This document shows positions 11,161 to 21,927 of a stretch of DNA of 64,000 bases, one piece after another. The notes under the pieces were generated by a model that was not told the DNA's origin, searched no databases, and saw only the letters and a program-made list of their open reading frames with translations. Within the stretch, counting starts at the first letter, position 1. Every line of letters starts with the position of its first letter. Source of the stretch: Mallotus nudiflorus (lineage: Eukaryota; Streptophyta; Magnoliopsida; Malpighiales; Euphorbiaceae); NCBI GenBank assembly GCA_947683625.1, contig CANTUR010000049.1:9774501-9838500 (forward strand), read 5' to 3'. The position numbers were made by a program, and so were the translations under genes.

Positions 11161-11357
11161 GTGTGTCAGAATTCCATAATTTCAATAAGAATTATGTAAT
11201 TCTGATCGGAATTACGATAATTCCAATCGGAATTACAACAATTCCAATCGGAATTATGTAATTTCGATCGGAATTATGTAATTTCAATTGGAATTACAAC
11301 AATTTCGATCGGGATTGTATAATTCTAATTGGAATTACACAATCCCTATCGGAATTG
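11161..11357. repeat. palindromic U3 array (AATTCCGATCGGAATT motif)
   Basis: About nine to ten degenerate copies of a self-complementary motif of form aattccgatcggaatta, spaced about 20 bp, ending near 11357. Shorter versions occur at the same place in 48287-48392 and 49654-49749. Being palindromic, each unit could be a dimeric protein site or a cruciform; function is unknown. Confidence 0.8.
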
Positions 11358-11546
11358 AATTCTTTCATTTTCCTATTTCTAAATTACTTCCAATTTAGTG
11401 TTTTAATTAGTTTAAACTTCCTAATTAATTCAATCCAAATTGGTTTAAAATTCCTAATTAATTCATTCCTAATTGGTTTAAAATTCCTAAATACACTTTA
11501 GGAATTAGAATCACATTAGGATTAGGGTTAGACTTTTTGGTTCTAC

Positions 11547-11554
11547 TATAAAAA
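11547..11554 (+). promoter_or_regulatory. TATA box of solo LTR
   Basis: TATAAAAA in ctactataaaaagaaagg, downstream of the palindromic array and just before a GA-rich stretch. The related LTR has TATATAAG at the matching place (49894). Confidence 0.55.
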
Positions 11555-13198
11555 GAAAGGAAGGGAAGCAGAAAGGGAGGGGGAAAAAGGAAAAGGAGAG
11601 GAAAAAGGGCGTAGAAAGAAAAAGAAAAAGAAGCAGAAGAAATAGAAGAGAAAAGGAAAATCGTGATTTCTTTTTATTTTTTTACCAAAAAATTCCTTTT
11701 GATTCAATGATCAATTCAAGACTCGTGAAGAATTTTAAAGGAGAAAGATTCGAAGATTTTTCAAGAATGGTGAACTATCAATCTGAGGAGCAACCTAAAT
11801 AATCCATAAGCATATCATCTTTTTCTATTCTTTATTTCCCTAGTTATTTATTCAATTATTTTACATTATTATTTTATTTATTTTTTTAGCTATTATCATA
11901 ATTTATTCATTTATCATTGTTTTGACTTATTTTTGTGGTGATTATGGAGGAAACGCATGATGATCATGTAGGAGGGATGAATTTTATGAGAAGTCCATAG
12001 AAGACTATGGATAAAGCCTCATAGAGACTTAGTTTCTAGGGTTTTATTTTATTTTTATCTCTATTTTTATTTATTTTTTTTATTTGTATTAATTGTTTTA
12101 GTAATTAATATAATAGCCCCAACAATGGGAGTAACAAAACTACATGTGTGTTTGCATGATTTTTTTATTAAATTGGTTAGTAAATTTAGGTTTCTAATTG
12201 GGTAACTATTTAAAATCAATAGAGAAAGTAGATTAATTTAGGTTGCATGTTAATAAAATTAGGGTTTTAGTAAGGAATAAATTTAATTATTTGTTTGATC
12301 TTATTTCATTGTTTCTTTTATGTTTTTATTTGTTTTTGGGCTTATTTATTATTTTTGTGTGTTTTGGGCCTTAACTCCACTTTAGGTCTTGATTTATTTA
12401 TTTAAGTTTAGATAATTCTTTTAGCCCATATCACTTAATAATTAAATAGGTTTAATTAATTAAATTATATTTTAGGTTCATAATTAATTAGATTTTAGGT
12501 TAGAAATACCTTTAGGCCCATTTAGTTAATTAGACATAGGCCCATTTAATTTAATTTAGTTAATTTAGACTTAGCTCACTTAATTTAAGCCCTTTCTCAT
12601 AATTTGTAGATTTAAGATCATTATTTAATTAAAATGTGTACAATTAGGCCCACTAATTTAAATAGCTTCATAATATGTAGAATTAGGCCCATTAGAATTA
12701 AAATACATAGATGTAGGTTCATTTAATTAAAATCAAAAGGAATTAGGTCTTTAGGTTTACTTATAATTTAAAACATGTAGATTTAGCTCATTTATTTAAA
12801 ATCCATGTAGATTAGACTAACTTAGAGGTTATGTGATTGAATGCATTATTTACTTGTATATTTCATGGCTAGTTTGCCTTGGAGTTTATTGTTTTGGATT
12901 TATATGAAATTACATGTAAATAGAGGATAAGATAGTAATTCATAAAGTAATTCTAAATGAACACAAGACTGAAAGAAGTTAGTATTCCGTATCCAGAATC
13001 TCCTAGTTGTGGTGCTAGCTTTCTTTTAGGGAATCGAGTACCACCTTTCGATTTGTCCCAGTTATTACCCTACATGGCAACTCCTCATCTCCACTCCATG
13101 TCTTTATGACAATGGTTAGTGTGTTCTCTAGAGCCCTAAGCTCAAACAGTTACTCGGTTGCTAAAATCTTGGACACGTGCTGAACCCCACCATCTACA

Positions 13199-13330
13199 CT
13201 TGCCTTTCTTCTTCTTATTGTGTTTCTTCTTACTGCCACTAGAAGAAGCAATAAGTACAACCTCCTTCCCTTTGCTCCCTTAGATAGCCTTTTAGGCTGC
13301 CATAAGAAAATTTAAAAAGCTCCTTTTTGG
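13199..13330 (-). pseudogene. copia-1 gag fragment, basic linker
   Basis: On the minus strand this reads GSKGKEVVLIASSSGSKKK then HNKKKKGK, the Lys-rich linker that precedes the zinc knuckle in copia gag. It joins to the piece at 10954 if the solo LTR is removed. Further upstream, gag cannot be followed. Confidence 0.6.
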
Positions 13331-14683
13331 GAGACATTTTTTAGAAGGAACCTGAGTGGGCATAATTTTAATATATATAGTATTTATCGGAAGTTAAAAC
13401 AACTTTTAGGCTCCTTAGCCAATCTTTTATATTAGAACCCATGAGCTTATATCAATTAAGTATGATTGAAAGTGGGTTTGATGGTCTCATATTATCAACT
13501 TTTTACAAAGGTAACAAGATTAATTAGTGATATGACATTATTCATTATTTCCATTAGATTTGGTCTTTAATTATAATGGCCTCCCACTGACTTGGCGAAT
13601 CCTACACTTCTAAAGTAGGAAATGGAAATCCCTTGCTAAATGGACTTTTAGTGGGTTATGGAGTTCTTAATGGTTATTAATATCCCTCAGGTACATATTG
13701 TCATTCTTGGAATTTTAGTTCTCATTAAGTGGCAACTCGTGCCATCACATCTCATGTGAGGTTCCATCAATCCCGCTCCTAATGTTACGGGCCTCAAGTA
13801 CACATTGCCATTCTTGGTCTTTAGCATTAGTTAGGTCCACACCATTAGATTAGTGAAATGTATGGATTTGAATACTACAAACCTCAAGTACTCCTATTTG
13901 CCATTCTTGGCCTATAGTGTATCCATACGCCTACAACATCTCATGCTTAACAATAACACTAAATGAATCTCTTAGGCCTTATGTACACCTTTATATATTC
14001 ATAGTTGATCACACAATCCTAAAACCATGCAAGTTATTACTCCAATGTAGAGCCAAGATGTAAATTTAGTTTGGAAGATTTTTAGGTCTTTTATTATTGA
14101 GGTCTCACTTTGCACATTAGTCAATTCATCCTTATATATAAAATTCATGGCATCCAATTATATATGTACATATAGCATGTTTTCATATACATAAAACATG
14201 GAAAATTGGATGCACAAATAAGGAGTGATCATGGAACTTTCCCAAACTTATTCTAACTCTTAAAATAAGTTACAAAGTGGCTTGGCAACAGAAAAATCTT
14301 CATGGCGTGAAACTCCTTGTCACCATCTCCATAGGTCCCCAATTTAAGCACTTTAAGCTTCATAACACAACTCTTAAGATTTACAATCGTTAGCATTCCA
14401 AGGTAAATATTACATCTTATTTCTATTTAAGTAACATTTAATTACATAATAAATAATAAAAATTAATTATTATTACAAAACCAAGGATGTAATCTAAGTC
14501 CATGATCATTCCATGTATGTATGTCAAGTATAAAGCAAGTAGGATACAACTATTGCATGTCAGGATCAATTTTAGCCACTTTTTTACACATGTTTAGCCA
14601 CAACACTTGTAACTAACAATAATCATACTCACAAAACTTGCAATTATCAATCAATTTTAGCATGTGTAAAGTGTAAAAAGTTT
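13331..14683 (-). other. copia-1 gag N-terminal/leader region, degenerate repeats
   Basis: Between PBS and recognisable gag. No protein I can identify. It contains three copies of a motif reading cctcaagtacacattgccat on the plus strand (13685-13711, 13792-13818, 13882-13910), each about 100 bp apart, suggesting a degraded 100-bp tandem repeat. Confidence 0.5.
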
Positions 14684-14695
14684 CTCTAATACCAC
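14684..14695 (-). promoter_or_regulatory. primer-binding site of copia-1
   Basis: GTGGTATTAGAG on the minus strand, the initiator-tRNA-Met type used by copia elements, directly after an LTR-like end CCTTTCA. A second similar site at 14906-14918 reads GTGGTATAAGAG after the same CCTTTCA, so the true LTR end is ambiguous by about 220 bp. Confidence 0.6.
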
Positions 14696-17220
14696 TGAAA
14701 GGGAAACAGTGGGGTGATATGTGGACTCGATCTCATCTTATAAGGTGACATCCATATATATCTATCAAAGCATGCAAGTGTGGTGAGCACACTTGTGCTC
14801 CTGGGCAGAGAGCCACACTTCATCACATGATCTTGTATAAGGGTTCCTAGGAATTGGATAGTTTATACATCTTATGCATCACATCATAATGCGCTACTAT
14901 CCTTTACTCTTATACCACTGAAAGGAAATGATTATGCAATAATCAAGTGTGGTGAGTACATACCTTAGATAGGGTGAAATTTAAAAAAATTCACTTATAT
15001 AACCCTTTATCACATAAAGATTTCCATTCCTATAGATCCATTTTGCATTTTACACATAACTAAAATACACATCAATATGTAAAACAACAACCTAGGAAGT
15101 CTAAGTTTAAGAATACTTAAAAACTCCGAAGTTTAATGTAGACCACAATAGTTATGATGTAGCCTACCAAGTGTAAGGCCTCTAGCTTAAAACACCAAAC
15201 CTTCACCACTCACCTTCATGCCTTGATTTGGTTAGTAGTAAGTGCCCTCTCAAATGGCCCTCACAAATCTTACACTAATTTAATCTCCTTACAAGAACAC
15301 TAGGGTTTATGTTTAGTAAATGTTCTTTTTATTTTCGGTGTCTCTCACCATTCTTTGTAAATTTGTTAAGCCACATATTTACAGAAAGCAACCACCTCAT
15401 GACAATATATATGACATCACAAGCACACCTTTTGACATCATTCATGACATTATAAGCACACCTCTTAACATTAACCATGACATCATAAGTAAACCTCTTG
15501 ACATAATCCATGACATTATAGGCACACCTCTTGACATCATCAATGACATCACAAGCATGCAACTTGACATAGTAAGTACACAATTTGTATAAGTAACTCA
15601 CTAGCATACAAAAAAGAATGTAGAAAATACATTTTATGTATAATCTCTACATTCATCCTCTCACATTTATTAATGTGATAAATACATGTAACCTAATATT
15701 TTCTTTTTCCAAAGTCAAAATTTTACATATTAAAGATAATGTGTCTAATATGCCAATTTTGACTACATCATTTTATATGGAGTTGGGTTTGGTAATTGGG
15801 CCAACATTTGACCCAAGCCCAATCCATTATCCAATTAGGCCTAGATTAGGTTCATGAGATTTCTCATTATTTGGGATTCATCTTTAGTCCAAACCACTTT
15901 GTGCCTAGGCCTAAACTCTTGGGCCATTAATCCAAGCCTAAATAAAAACAACATATATATTTTACTTTAATACTTTAATTAATATCTCATATCAATTAAT
16001 TATAAATTAATAATTAAACCCTTTATTTGAATTAGATTTCATAATATACTAGAATCATTGCTTAAGGCATAAAAGAAATCCAATTAATATTAATTATTTG
16101 ACTAAATAATTTAATTAATAAATAGATTAATATTGATGATGATTTGGTGAAACTCTTTTAGGTATGACTTACTAAGTTCATGTCTAATTTGCAATGAGAA
16201 GATAATATCAACACTTGGTATTATTTAAAACTCCTTTCAAGTCTAAGTATGGAAATCCCAATTATACACATATAGTTCTCATAAGTTGTGAGTGACCACT
16301 AGCATCAATATCACAACTACCTAATTATAAATGAATGTATGTATTGAGTCACATGAACCCTTTAGTCATAATTATCATGCACTAAAATCCCTTCATTATA
16401 AGATCCCGATATAGCCTAAAGTCATGGTTTAGTCAAACTCTAATAGCTAAATCATATGACCTCATCTCAAGTTATAATTCTTGATAAAACATAACAAATA
16501 CTAGAAACTCCTTTCTAGCATTGAAAATCTTTCAGACTACATTATGTTTGTCCTGACCAAGAACTTATTCATCAAGAACAAACTTAGATAGTATAAGATC
16601 TTATCTCGATTCACTCCAAGCAATAAATCCCATTTTGGTAGAATATTCATCCTTACATTTAACTTACTAGAGCCACCACACACCATATACCCATATGTGA
16701 TTACCACAAGTATATAAGTGGTAACAAACCCTAACCACTTAAATGTGGATGATGTGTTGCCTTATGTCAAAGGACTATATACACCATTATGACCTAGATT
16801 GTGATTGTTAACTATAAGTGAATATCCATGCAATAATAAATCTAACATCATTTTCGATCCACCCATCACATGAGTATCCACATGTTTATTTTGATATCTC
16901 ATATCAAGTAGAATGAGACTCACTACCTCCCACTATTAGTATCACATACTAACCAAGGAAAATATATAAAGGTGATAGTCAAAATAAGATTACCAAAATA
17001 TTAATTCATTGACGATAAACATTTTATAGCATATGTACTAAATAAATCTATCACTTATATTATCAACTCTTAATAATGTATTTATTTAACATTATGATAA
17101 TGGGTGAATATTCAATTAAATAAACACTTTGGATAAAAAAATATTTTTTATTGCCATTTGGGATTTTTTACAATGTCAAAATATGTGATTGGCCTATAGG
17201 GCATGCCATTTATGCTAACA
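14696..17220 (-). repeat. 5' LTR of copia-1
   Basis: On the minus strand it starts TGTTAGCATAAATGGCATGC at 17220 and ends CCTTTCA at 14696 (or at 14919 if the second PBS is the real one), about 2.3-2.5 kb. AT-rich, no coding content. It contains a 33-bp minisatellite (15413-15574). The partner LTR is not in the window. Confidence 0.65.
15413..15574. repeat. 33-bp minisatellite in copia-1 LTR
   Basis: About five tandem 33-bp units of type gacattataagcacacctc + ttgacatcatccat. Because 33 is a multiple of three, overlapping open frames appear on both strands over 15320-15607; they reflect the repeat and not a gene. Confidence 0.85.
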
Positions 17221-17543
17221 AGGTGCATATAATGCATCAACACATTCACACATCTCAATAAGGTGGTAATACACAAAATAAAATACCATTTCATCACATT
17301 TATAATTCAATAGAGTATCCAAAATCAAACCACTACTCATCATAATTAAATGGGATAAAATCAAGTCGATTACAAGCTCAATTAAATTATTAAGTAATTA
17401 AAGAAATCTTAATCATATGATAAGATAAAACATGATATACAACAACATTAACTTGTGAACTGAAAACCATTTTATTATTTTAATGCTTGAATAATTCAAG
17501 TAATTAAATAATAATAAAGCTAAGTTGAAACAATTATTATACA
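17221..17543. other. unassigned AT-rich sequence between two copia elements
   Basis: 323 bp with no open frame, repeat or element end that I recognise, lying between the copia-1 LTR and copia-2. Confidence 0.4.
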
Positions 17544-18208
17544 TTAAAAAGAGTCATAGAGGGGGGTGAATAGGACTATCAAATAAAAATGAGAAATTAA
17601 ATGAATTCTTTAGAAGAATTGAATGGTAGTTGAGAAGGAGAAATGAAGAACACACATATTTAAGGCGTTCGGATTCAACAACAATCCTACATCTCCACCT
17701 AACTTATCCCTAAGTTAGGATTTTCAATCACCCACAATCTTACTCATAAGATTGAGATTACATAAGAGTTTTATGGCTCACTCTTAGAACCTTACAACTT
17801 GAGTTTTTAAGACTCACTCAAAAAACCAAATCCCATGTGCTTTAATGGAAAACACTTAAATTAATTCCTTTATAGATAAATCTCACTTCCCTTCTAATCT
17901 ATCCCAAGATATAAGATAAAGAGAAATTCTATTTCTAACACAAAACTAACTCTCATATGATTTATACAAACAAATAATTGTTTAAGGGAATTTGAGAGCT
18001 CAATTGAATTCTTAAGAAATAATAAATGATAAACAAGTTTCATAACTTCCATTTAGCCCTTAAAATATTTATATAGACAAACACTTAAAAATATAGCTAT
18101 TGGAGGTGCAAGTAATGTGTCCAATGTTTATATTTTGAATTCAATGTTTATAATTTTGAATTATTAAAGGTGATGTTGTTACACAACTATACATAGATCA
18201 AAATGTGT
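17544..18208 (-). repeat. truncated 3' LTR of copia-2
   Basis: Aligns with 21928-22580 of the 5' LTR (shared gggtgaataggactatcaaa near the inner edge; ttcaatgtttataattttga). The match ends around caactatacatag, after which integrase-linker coding sequence begins. The U3 start is therefore deleted. Confidence 0.85.
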
Positions 18209-19720
18209 CCTATGATGACGTCTTGAGGGTGAGCTTTCTTGAATTGAAAATCCTTTGGAAGTTCATCCTTTAAGGTAGGTTGAGATGTCTCCCTATTTTC
18301 CTCCTTGCTTTGACCTTTAAGTTCCATAGGCTTACTAGCATTTTCTTATTATGTTTTTACAATCTCATTATCACTTATACGATCATCAACACTACAAACA
18401 TCCTTTCTAAGACCAAGTGAGTTTGATTCATTAAATACCACATGCATTGACTTTTCAACTACTAGAGTTCTCCTATTAAAGACCCTATATGCTTTACTAG
18501 AAATAGAATAGCCTAGGAAAATTCCTTAATCGACTTTAGAATCAAATTTTCAATGATTCTCCTTAGTGTTCAATATAAATTACTTGCATCCAAATACTCT
18601 TAGATATAAGATTTTAGGTTTTCTATTATTCCATAGCTCCTAAGATGTTTTATTTAAAATTAATCTTCTGAAAACTTGATTTGAAATATAATAAGATGTG
18701 TTAATGGCTTCCACCCAAATGTATAGAGGCAAATTATACTCATGAAGCATTGTTTTAGCCATTTCCAAAACAATTCTATTTTTCCTTTCAACTACCCCAT
18801 TTTGTTAAGGAGTTCTAGAAGATGAAAATGTATGATCACCCAAATTCATTTTCAAATTTGGTTCCATGATCACTTCTAATAAAAGACATATAAAAGACTT
18901 TTTTTTTCTTTTTGAACTCTTTTTGCAAACTTTTCAAAAGCTTTAAATGCATCATTCTTATGAGCAAAGAAAAATACTCATGTAAATCTAAAGTAATCAT
19001 CAACCAATACATGTGCATAGTGCATTCCACCAAGATAAGTGACTTTAGTTGGTCCAAATAAATCCATATGTATAAGTTCAAGTGGCCTAGAGGTGGACAC
19101 TACATTTTTTAGCTTAAATGAGGATTTGGATTGTTTTACCTTTTGGCAAGCATCACAAGGTTTATCCTTAGTGAATTCAAGCTTAGGTAAACCAATCACA
19201 AGTTCATATTTGCAAAGATCATTTAAAAGCTCAAAATTTGCATGTTCTAACCTTCTATTCCATATCCATGTGTCATATGAGAAAAACACTAAGCATTTTA
19301 TGTTTTTTTTTATTAATTTTATTTAAATTAATGACATAAACATTGTCTACTCTTTCACCACTAAAAATAATTTTATTTTCATCAAGACTACTAAAAAAGC
19401 AATTTTTAGGATAGAAAGTTACTTTATTTCCCATATCACATAATTGACTTATACTAAGCAAATTATGTCTAAGACCATTAAAAAACAACACATGATGTAT
19501 AGATAAGGATTAAGGATTACCTATTTCACTAATGCTAATAATTTTTCCTCTTGCATTATCTCCAAAAGTAACGTGTCCTCCATCCTTAGCATTAAGTTTG
19601 TTGAATTGCTATTTGTCTCCCATCATATGTCTTAAAAATCCACTATCGAGATACCACTTGCTTTTTGTTCTTATGGATTTTAAGCATATCTACACAAAAT
19701 AATTTAATTTTTCTTTTGGA
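18209..19720 (-). pseudogene. copia-2 protease and integrase
   Basis: Protease motif WYLDSGFLRHMMGDK (about 19620-19660; usual C replaced by F), then NLLSISQLCDMGNKVTF, GAG-pre-integrase (RRLEHANFELLNDL, 19200-19260) and a zinc-binding CDACQKVKQSK. Integrase core carries HMDLFGP (about 19055), SDHGTKFENEFG (18840-18870) and QNGVVERKNR (18780-18810), so D, D and E are all readable though in different frames. The C-terminal linker reads FLGYSISSKAYRVFN and ends KAHPQDVIIG near 18215, where RT should follow but LTR sequence does. Confidence 0.87.
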
Positions 19721-21880
19721 TCTAAACCTTTCTTGGTCTAGGTTGGTTAATTTCAAGATAATCCGCAAGAAGTACATTCATATGTAGTCTTCTATAAAAG
19801 CACACATTGTTAGTATGTCCTTTGATCATGCAATAAGAACATATAATATTTTTAAATTTATTCCTCCTAGGATGAAATGCTTTCCTAGTGTATGCAACAT
19901 GCCTTTGGTGTTATGGGTATCTCCTATTGTTTTATGTCATTAAGCTAGACATGCATTGGCAATGGTGATGTGTATTTTGATAATTTTGTGCAACATTTTT
20001 ATATGCATTGTATTATGTAGAATGCTTATTATAATTGTGTCTAATGTACATATAAACATGCTTGGGTTGAGGGCTCTAGTTTGAGCCTTACCTCTTTGTG
20101 TTAATGAATGATGAATCTTATAAGACTTTCCCTTACTATTTAACACATGAGATCTTTTACCTTTGAAAGCTTGAGTCTCATTTGATTTGGAGGTTGAAGG
20201 AGTGGAATCATGTGAAGCTTTTACAAAATTAATATGTGATGAAAATGATGAAAACATTCCATTTTTATATCCAATTCCACTTGTATCTCCATGAAATTTT
20301 TGAGAGTTAAGAAGACTATCTAAATTTTCATTTCCTCTCTTAAATTTAGCAATGGAATTCTTTAATTCTAAAACCTCCTTAGAAAGTTTATGATTTTCAT
20401 CATTTGCTTCTTAAGTTGATCTTTCAAAGAATTAGAAGATTTTGCATCACTAATAGGTTTTTTTTTATTTAATAAGTTTAGCAAAAATTAATTTTTAAAT
20501 GTTCAAATTCTCTATTTAAGCTATCTAATTCATGCTTATAATGTTTCTTCTTAGATAATAAGATTTTTCATTTAATAAGTAATTTTCTCATAATAGAGAC
20601 TCATAACAATGCTCTAAAAGCCCTTCAAAAAGATAGTGAAGATGAAAGCATTAAAGATTCTAGTGATTAAGATGGTGACATTGCCATGCTCACTAGGAAC
20701 TTCAAGAAGTTTTTTAGGAAGAAAATGATGAATCTTGTGAGACTTTCCCTTGTTATCATCATCATCACAATAATTATCATAATCATCAAAAGAAGAACAA
20801 GAAGTAGATGGCACCTCATTTTCATTTTTAAGGGCCATGAAGCAAAGATTGGCCACTTCTTATTGTTCCTCTTCCTCTTCAGATATGGAGAAATCATCCT
20901 AAATAGCTTTCAATGCCTTCTTCTTATCTTTTGTTCCCTTGTTCTTAAATTTATATTTAGGACACTTACTTCTAATATGTCCCAGTTTCTTGCATTCATA
21001 GCAAGTAACCTCCTTAGTTTTCTTCTTCCCATCTCCTTTAAAGTTCTTGTTGAAGTCCCTTATTCTTGAGAATTTTTTCTTTCTCAAAAACTTCTTAAAG
21101 TTCCTAGTGCTCATGGCAATGTCACAATCTTCATCACTAGAATCTTTAATGCTTTCCTCTTCACTATCTTTTTAAAGAGCTTTTAGAGTAATGCTCTTTT
21201 TCTTTTCTTCTTTCTATTCTTATTATTCACCAATTTGCTTGATAGTGAGCTCATGTGTTAAGAACTTACCAATGAGCACATCGACTGATAGAGTGGAGAG
21301 GTTTTAAGCTTCCTTAATTAAAGTAACATGAGATTCCTAATCCTTCATATGTAGGATTCTTAGAATCTTATTGTTTACCTCTTCTTTGGAGAAAAGTTTT
21401 CCAAGTTTCTTGAGGGTTGTGAGGAGAGCATTGAGATGGTTTACCGTCTTCGTGATTGATTCATGAGGTTTCATTTTTAAGAGTTCATATTCATACGTAT
21501 GAAGTTGAACCTTCTTGCTTCTTACTTGAATTTTTCCTTCTTAGTGGTTTTCTAAGGTCTCCCATATTTCTTTAGCCGATATACAATTTTGAAGCTTGCC
21601 TTCTTCTTCTCTTGCCATTAAAGAGACTAGAGTACTCATAACTTTTTTAATTTGGTGATTTTCTTCCTTTTGATTAATACTCCATTGGCTTCTTATCAGA
21701 GTAGTTACCACTCCATTAATGATAGTTATAAGTGGTTCCAAACCTCTTAGGACAATGTCCTAATTTTTGATGGAATCATAATAAATATATAATTCCATTT
21801 TGAATTTCCAATGTGGATAGTCACTACCATTAAAGAATGGTCTAAGAGAAGAGATGTTTTATGATTCACTCCCCATTATC
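19721..21880 (-). pseudogene. copia-2 gag
   Basis: N-terminus on the minus strand near 21880 (MGSE then LRPFFNGSDYPHWKFKMELY), gag core (REEEGKLQNCISAKEIWETL, MKPHESITKTVNHLN), zinc knuckle CYECKKLGHIRSKC (about 20960-21005), acidic linker EVANLCFMAL and a coiled coil (ENHKLSKEVLELKNSIAKF, 20330-20400). It is interrupted at 20604-20728 by an inverted copy of its own segment. Several stops. SIRE-type gag proteins are unusually long with this layout. Confidence 0.85.
20604..21196. repeat. inverted duplication within copia-2 gag
   Basis: The plus strand at 20604-20728 repeats the minus-strand sequence of about 21064-21196 (shared gaaagcattaaagattctag and cactaggaacttcaagaag). Arms of about 125-130 bp with few differences enclose about 335 bp containing the zinc knuckle. 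Minus-strand coding sense stops at 20728. This explains the plus-strand open frame at 20686-21069. Confidence 0.85.
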
Positions 21881-21914
21881 TTGTATTCTAGCAATGAAGT
21901 ACCTAGAATTCAAT

Positions 21915-21926
21915 CTCTGATACCAA
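21915..21926 (-). promoter_or_regulatory. primer-binding site of copia-2
   Basis: TTGGTATCAGAG on the minus strand, matching the initiator-tRNA-Met PBS exactly, next to the 5' LTR end (CTTTTCA). Confidence 0.88.
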
Positions 21927-21927
21927 T

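Larger units (their letters stand above)
10955..13198 (+). repeat. solo LTR, TGTAGACACC family
   Basis: 2,244 bp starting TGTAGACACCCAATTTCGGG and ending CACCATCTACA, with short inverted ends TGTAGA/TCTACA. Near-match flanks CTTGT (10950-10954) and CTTGC (13199-13203) support a 5-bp target duplication with no internal region, so it is a solo LTR in copia-1 gag. Homologous to 49419-51589, where a PPT on the plus strand sets the orientation. Contents: U3 palindromic array (11161-11357), TATA box (11547-11554), purine-rich leader (about 11555-11665), then long AT-rich sequence with many tttaggcccat-like motifs. No coding sequence seen. Confidence 0.85.
4376..17220 (-). mobile_element. copia-1: old Ty1/copia element, split by three insertions
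   Basis: Minus-strand copia remnant in pieces: integrase and protease (4376-5161), zinc-knuckle part of gag (10732-10954), basic linker of gag (13199-13330), leader (13331-14683), PBS (14684-14695) and 5' LTR (14696-17220). The pieces are separated by the Athila-type element, a chromovirus-type gypsy element and a solo LTR. Piece order and strand agree with one original element. RT and the 3' LTR lie beyond the left insertion, outside the window. Reading frames are heavily damaged, so it is among the oldest layers. Confidence 0.75.

Noticed and set aside
15320..15607. Overlapping open frames on both strands with repeated DIIHDII-type motif
   Set aside because: Product of a 33-bp minisatellite; no protein family resemblance and no reason to prefer a strand.
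20686..21069. 127-codon plus-strand open frame
   Set aside because: Begins in the inverted gag copy and continues antisense to the gag zinc knuckle; a rearrangement artefact.
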